Shown: piece after piece, positions 61,523 to 64,000 of the stretch
Layout of the letters: each line of letters begins with the position of its first letter
Numbering within the stretch: position 1 is the stretch's first letter
Origin: Xiphophorus maculatus
Taxonomy: Eukaryota; Chordata; Actinopteri; Cyprinodontiformes; Poeciliidae
Direction: 5' to 3'
DNA: 64,000 bases
Assembly (NCBI RefSeq): GCF_002775205.1
Contig: NC_036457.1
Location: 8,014,024 to 8,078,023 of the forward strand
Notes under the pieces: generated by a model
What the model was told of the DNA's origin: nothing
The model's input: the letters and a program-made list of their open reading frames with translations, nothing else
Database searches by the model: none
Translations under genes and position numbers: made by a program

Positions 61523-63357
61523 TCATTTGGCACATGAGACGCTCTCGCAGGCTATATCGGTAGCGTCTTGATGGAGGTCTTCCATGATGACGGCAGTATC
61601 TTCAACATCGCTGCTGCTCTCCAGGGTTTCATTATTGTTGTTGTTGTTACTGTTGTTGTTGTTAAGGGCTGCAGGTGACCCGTGGCTGTTGTTCTGGACC
61701 TCAGAGGCGCGGCTGACCTGCAGCTCCTCCAGCTTCCTCCACAGCTCGTCCCGTTCCTGCTCCTTCATCATCTCTCTGGAAAAACAAAACAATGTACTGT
61801 ATATTCAGACAACCGACTTAATACAAATTGCTGAAATATTGATGCCTTTTTTTTTCTTTTTTGAATTCACCTCTGAAATGGATTTAATTATGCTTGTAAT
61901 CTTTGCACAAACTATTAAAAACATGTAGGGCTGAAACAATTCCTCGAGTGATTCGAGTACCTCGATTATTAAAATTCCTTGAGGAAAATGTATCTGCCTC
62001 GAACCTTCGTTAAGTTATATTTTATTATTTAATGCACCGTGTTCCAGCTGGGTTATTACTTGCGCTACCCAGCGCTCTCAGTTCCGCCAGAGTTGTTGAC
62101 GAAAGCTAAGTGTTAGCAGCATAACATCCAGTTTTCAAGTTCAGCCTGGGAGGATTTTATTGATTAATGATAATATCTGGGTCTTTGTCGTTTTTCGGGG
62201 GACCGATAAGCATCCTTAAAATGCTTATTAAATGCCTGGAGTACGGTAGTCTTTTCTCCTCCCAGAGCTGCTTCCTGGTGGCCGGTTCAGAGCGAACAGC
62301 AGTGAAGAGCACTGCATGTTTATTTATACAGGTGAGCGGATAGACTGAACACTGTGGGTGGCTGTGCATTAGATGATTAACGCAAGTGTAGCTTTACAGA
62401 CGAACAGGAAAATTTATTTCATATCATCCCGGTCTCAACAAATGGGTGGCGGAGCCGACGCCCTGAAAACATGAATTCTAACTGAGGAAAAAGTTTGGCC
62501 ATCCTACCAGCTAATTGTTAATTGCATCCTTGTCTGAAATAAATATAGTGAACGTATTTTCCCACTCCTCACTTTCAGCAAGGCCAACTGACAGCTACAA
62601 TATTTGTCGATAGTTTTTTTCCTCGAATAGTATTGATTTTTCATCCACGAGTATCAAAAGATTAAATCCTACTTTGAGTTTATGTCAAATCCACATGAAT
62701 TAAATGACAGCTATCACACATGACATTTTTTTACCCAGCTGCACATGTACATTAAAAATGAGACACAATGAAACATTCAGTTACAATTAATTAATTAAAT
62801 AAAGAAATGAAATAGATAAATTACATTATATAAATGAATAAGCCCAAAAATTTTCTCTCTCTGGATAACCAAATAAACAAAGCCACACAATTAACATTTA
62901 AGCAAAGCAAATAAATAAAAAAAACAATAGTGATTACACCAGCATTACACCATCAGTTCAATTAATTCAATCCAAGAATATGGGACATTCACAAAATGTC
63001 ACCAAAATCACTCTGTCCCTCTAAAATCTTTCAGAAAATTGTAAAAATGTATCGAATCGCATCACTTGCCAAATATCGTGATATGCATCGTATTGTGAAC
63101 AGAGTACTGTATCGTATTGTATTGTGAGAATAGTGTATCGCTACAGCCTTATTGTTGAGTAGGTAAAAAAAAGTTTTGGTGATAATAGATAAAAATTATG
63201 AAAACTGTCACTAATATTTGATATTGGGGGTAAATGGAGGTTTAATGCTTCTTACCGCTGCTTTTGTGCTTTATAGGAAGCTGTCAGTTCGTCAAACAGA
63301 GGGCAGTTCATCTCCATCAGCGTCTTCAGGACGTTGTAGATCAAAGCCACAATTGTC
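61523..63357 (-). CDS. ppp2r5b: PP2A regulatory subunit B56 (beta/alpha type), last two coding exons
   Basis: B56 subunits direct protein phosphatase 2A to substrates bearing LxxIxE motifs. Exons: 63357-63256 and 61775-61523 (TGA at 61525-61523), joined in phase (CG|A = Arg). The first encodes the end of the HEAT-like repeat body: [17 protein letters not shown], then [15 protein letters not shown]. The second continues [19 protein letters not shown], then a low-complexity tail with an Asn run ([11 protein letters not shown]), an acidic [16 protein letters not shown] stretch and the terminus [24 protein letters not shown] and QERDELW favour the beta paralogue over alpha; gamma, delta and epsilon fit worse. 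The paralogue call is less sure than the family. The upstream exons, including the substrate pocket, are off the right edge. Confidence 0.8.
61631..61664 (-). repeat. AAC trinucleotide repeat in coding sequence
   Basis: GTT repeats on the plus strand encode the Asn tract of the B56 C-terminal tail, with one AGT interrupting and two AAT variants. Confidence 0.85.
61925..62680. mobile_element. hAT-like non-autonomous transposon in the last B56 intron
   Basis: It begins GGGCTGAAACAATTCCTCGA and continues GATTCGAGTACCTCGATTAT, a terminus seen in fish hAT-type elements. Near the other end, CTCGAATAGTATTGATTTTT and CATCCACGAG mirror it loosely. No transposase frame is present. Confidence 0.6.
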
Positions 63358-63759
63358 CTGAAACAGAAAAAATACTCAAGAGCTTCAGGAAGACGGTTCA
63401 CAAACTGGATATAACTTTTAAAACGAATTTTATTATTATGTCAACCTTTAAAGTATTTAAGCTTTTCTTTGGACTTTTGCTGCCTATATTCACTCAGCCA
63501 GTCCAGTTAATCTAGTTGACATGTATGATGAAAAAAAAAAAAAAATAAAACAATTAAATTGATATAATGGCATCTTAAAATTATTTTTTTTAGTCTTGGA
63601 ATTATTACACCACAAGAACAATTGACCAAAGAGACAATATTTTCTTAAGGACATGATGTACATAAGTGTATGTGTACAAATTGAAACATGCCTCTATTAT
63701 TTTTCTGAAAGGCAGAAAGTGTATGAAGAAAACAAAAACTTGTGCTAAATTATCTGTGA

Positions 63760-63809
63760 CAAACATGATGGTGCTATCATCATGTTTGATGATAGCACCA
63801 TCATGTTTG
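63760..63809. repeat. Perfect 23-bp-stem hairpin
   Basis: Arms 63760-63782 and 63787-63809 are exact reverse complements around a 4-nt loop (TGTT). The sequence lies in a B56 intron. Confidence 0.9.
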
Positions 63810-64000
63810 ATATATATAAACTGTATATGTACATATAAACATATACCGTTTATACGTGTGCATACAGTTCATTAAACTGTGTGCATATAAACACAGATTT
63901 AAAAACAGACCACACAAGGTTTATGTGCATGAAAGCTCATCTTTACGGTTACTCAAAATTAAGTTTAAATAAAAATGCCCTTTTTCTGTTCTTTTATTTA

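Overview
The window is vertebrate nuclear DNA, almost certainly from a teleost fish. It is AT-rich, its genes are split by introns, and it carries many decayed Tc1/mariner-type transposons and MITEs of kinds common in fish genomes. I cannot name the species; a cyprinodont-like fish is only a guess.

Four protein genes can be assembled by hand from splice sites, reading phase and protein similarity. All lie on the minus strand. (1) ezr (ezrin): six coding exons between 1925 and 20274 encode residues 1-233, most of the FERM domain, and the rest lies off the left edge. A likely noncoding first exon sits near 22350-22500, and a second GC-rich promoter-like block lies at about 23400-23720. (2) rsph3 (radial spoke head 3): complete, eight coding exons, 28468 down to 25066, about 322 aa, with one GC-AG intron and an RFX X-box-like motif upstream. 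(3) tagap (T-cell activation RhoGAP): complete, 14 coding exons, 52942 down to 35306, 864 aa in my model. It has an N-terminal PH domain and an RA-like remnant ahead of the RhoGAP domain. (4) The last two coding exons of a PP2A B56 regulatory subunit (ppp2r5, beta/alpha type), 63357 down to 61523; the upstream exons lie off the right edge.

The order ezr-rsph3-tagap, all on one strand, matches human 6q25.3. The B56 gene beyond tagap does not match the human neighbour (FNDC1) and marks a synteny break. The genes are linked by ancient synteny, not as an operon: ezrin joins membrane to actin, RSPH3 is a ciliary axoneme scaffold, TAGAP controls Rho in lymphocytes, and B56 targets PP2A.

The remaining sequence is introns and intergenic DNA. 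It holds transposon relics (20.7-21.6, 30.6-31.0, 33.0-33.7, 48.8-49.7 and 58-59.7 kb), two copies of one 360-bp MITE (15.9 and 42.4 kb), a fold-back MITE (40.9 kb), a MITE nested in a LINE tail (32.2 kb), a hAT-like element (61.9-62.7 kb), microsatellites, and an unusual number of near-perfect short-loop hairpins. I found no tRNA, rRNA, CRISPR array or prokaryotic feature, and no clearly new multi-gene system. The most notable points are the PH-containing tagap, the GC-AG intron, the X-box motifs and the hairpins.
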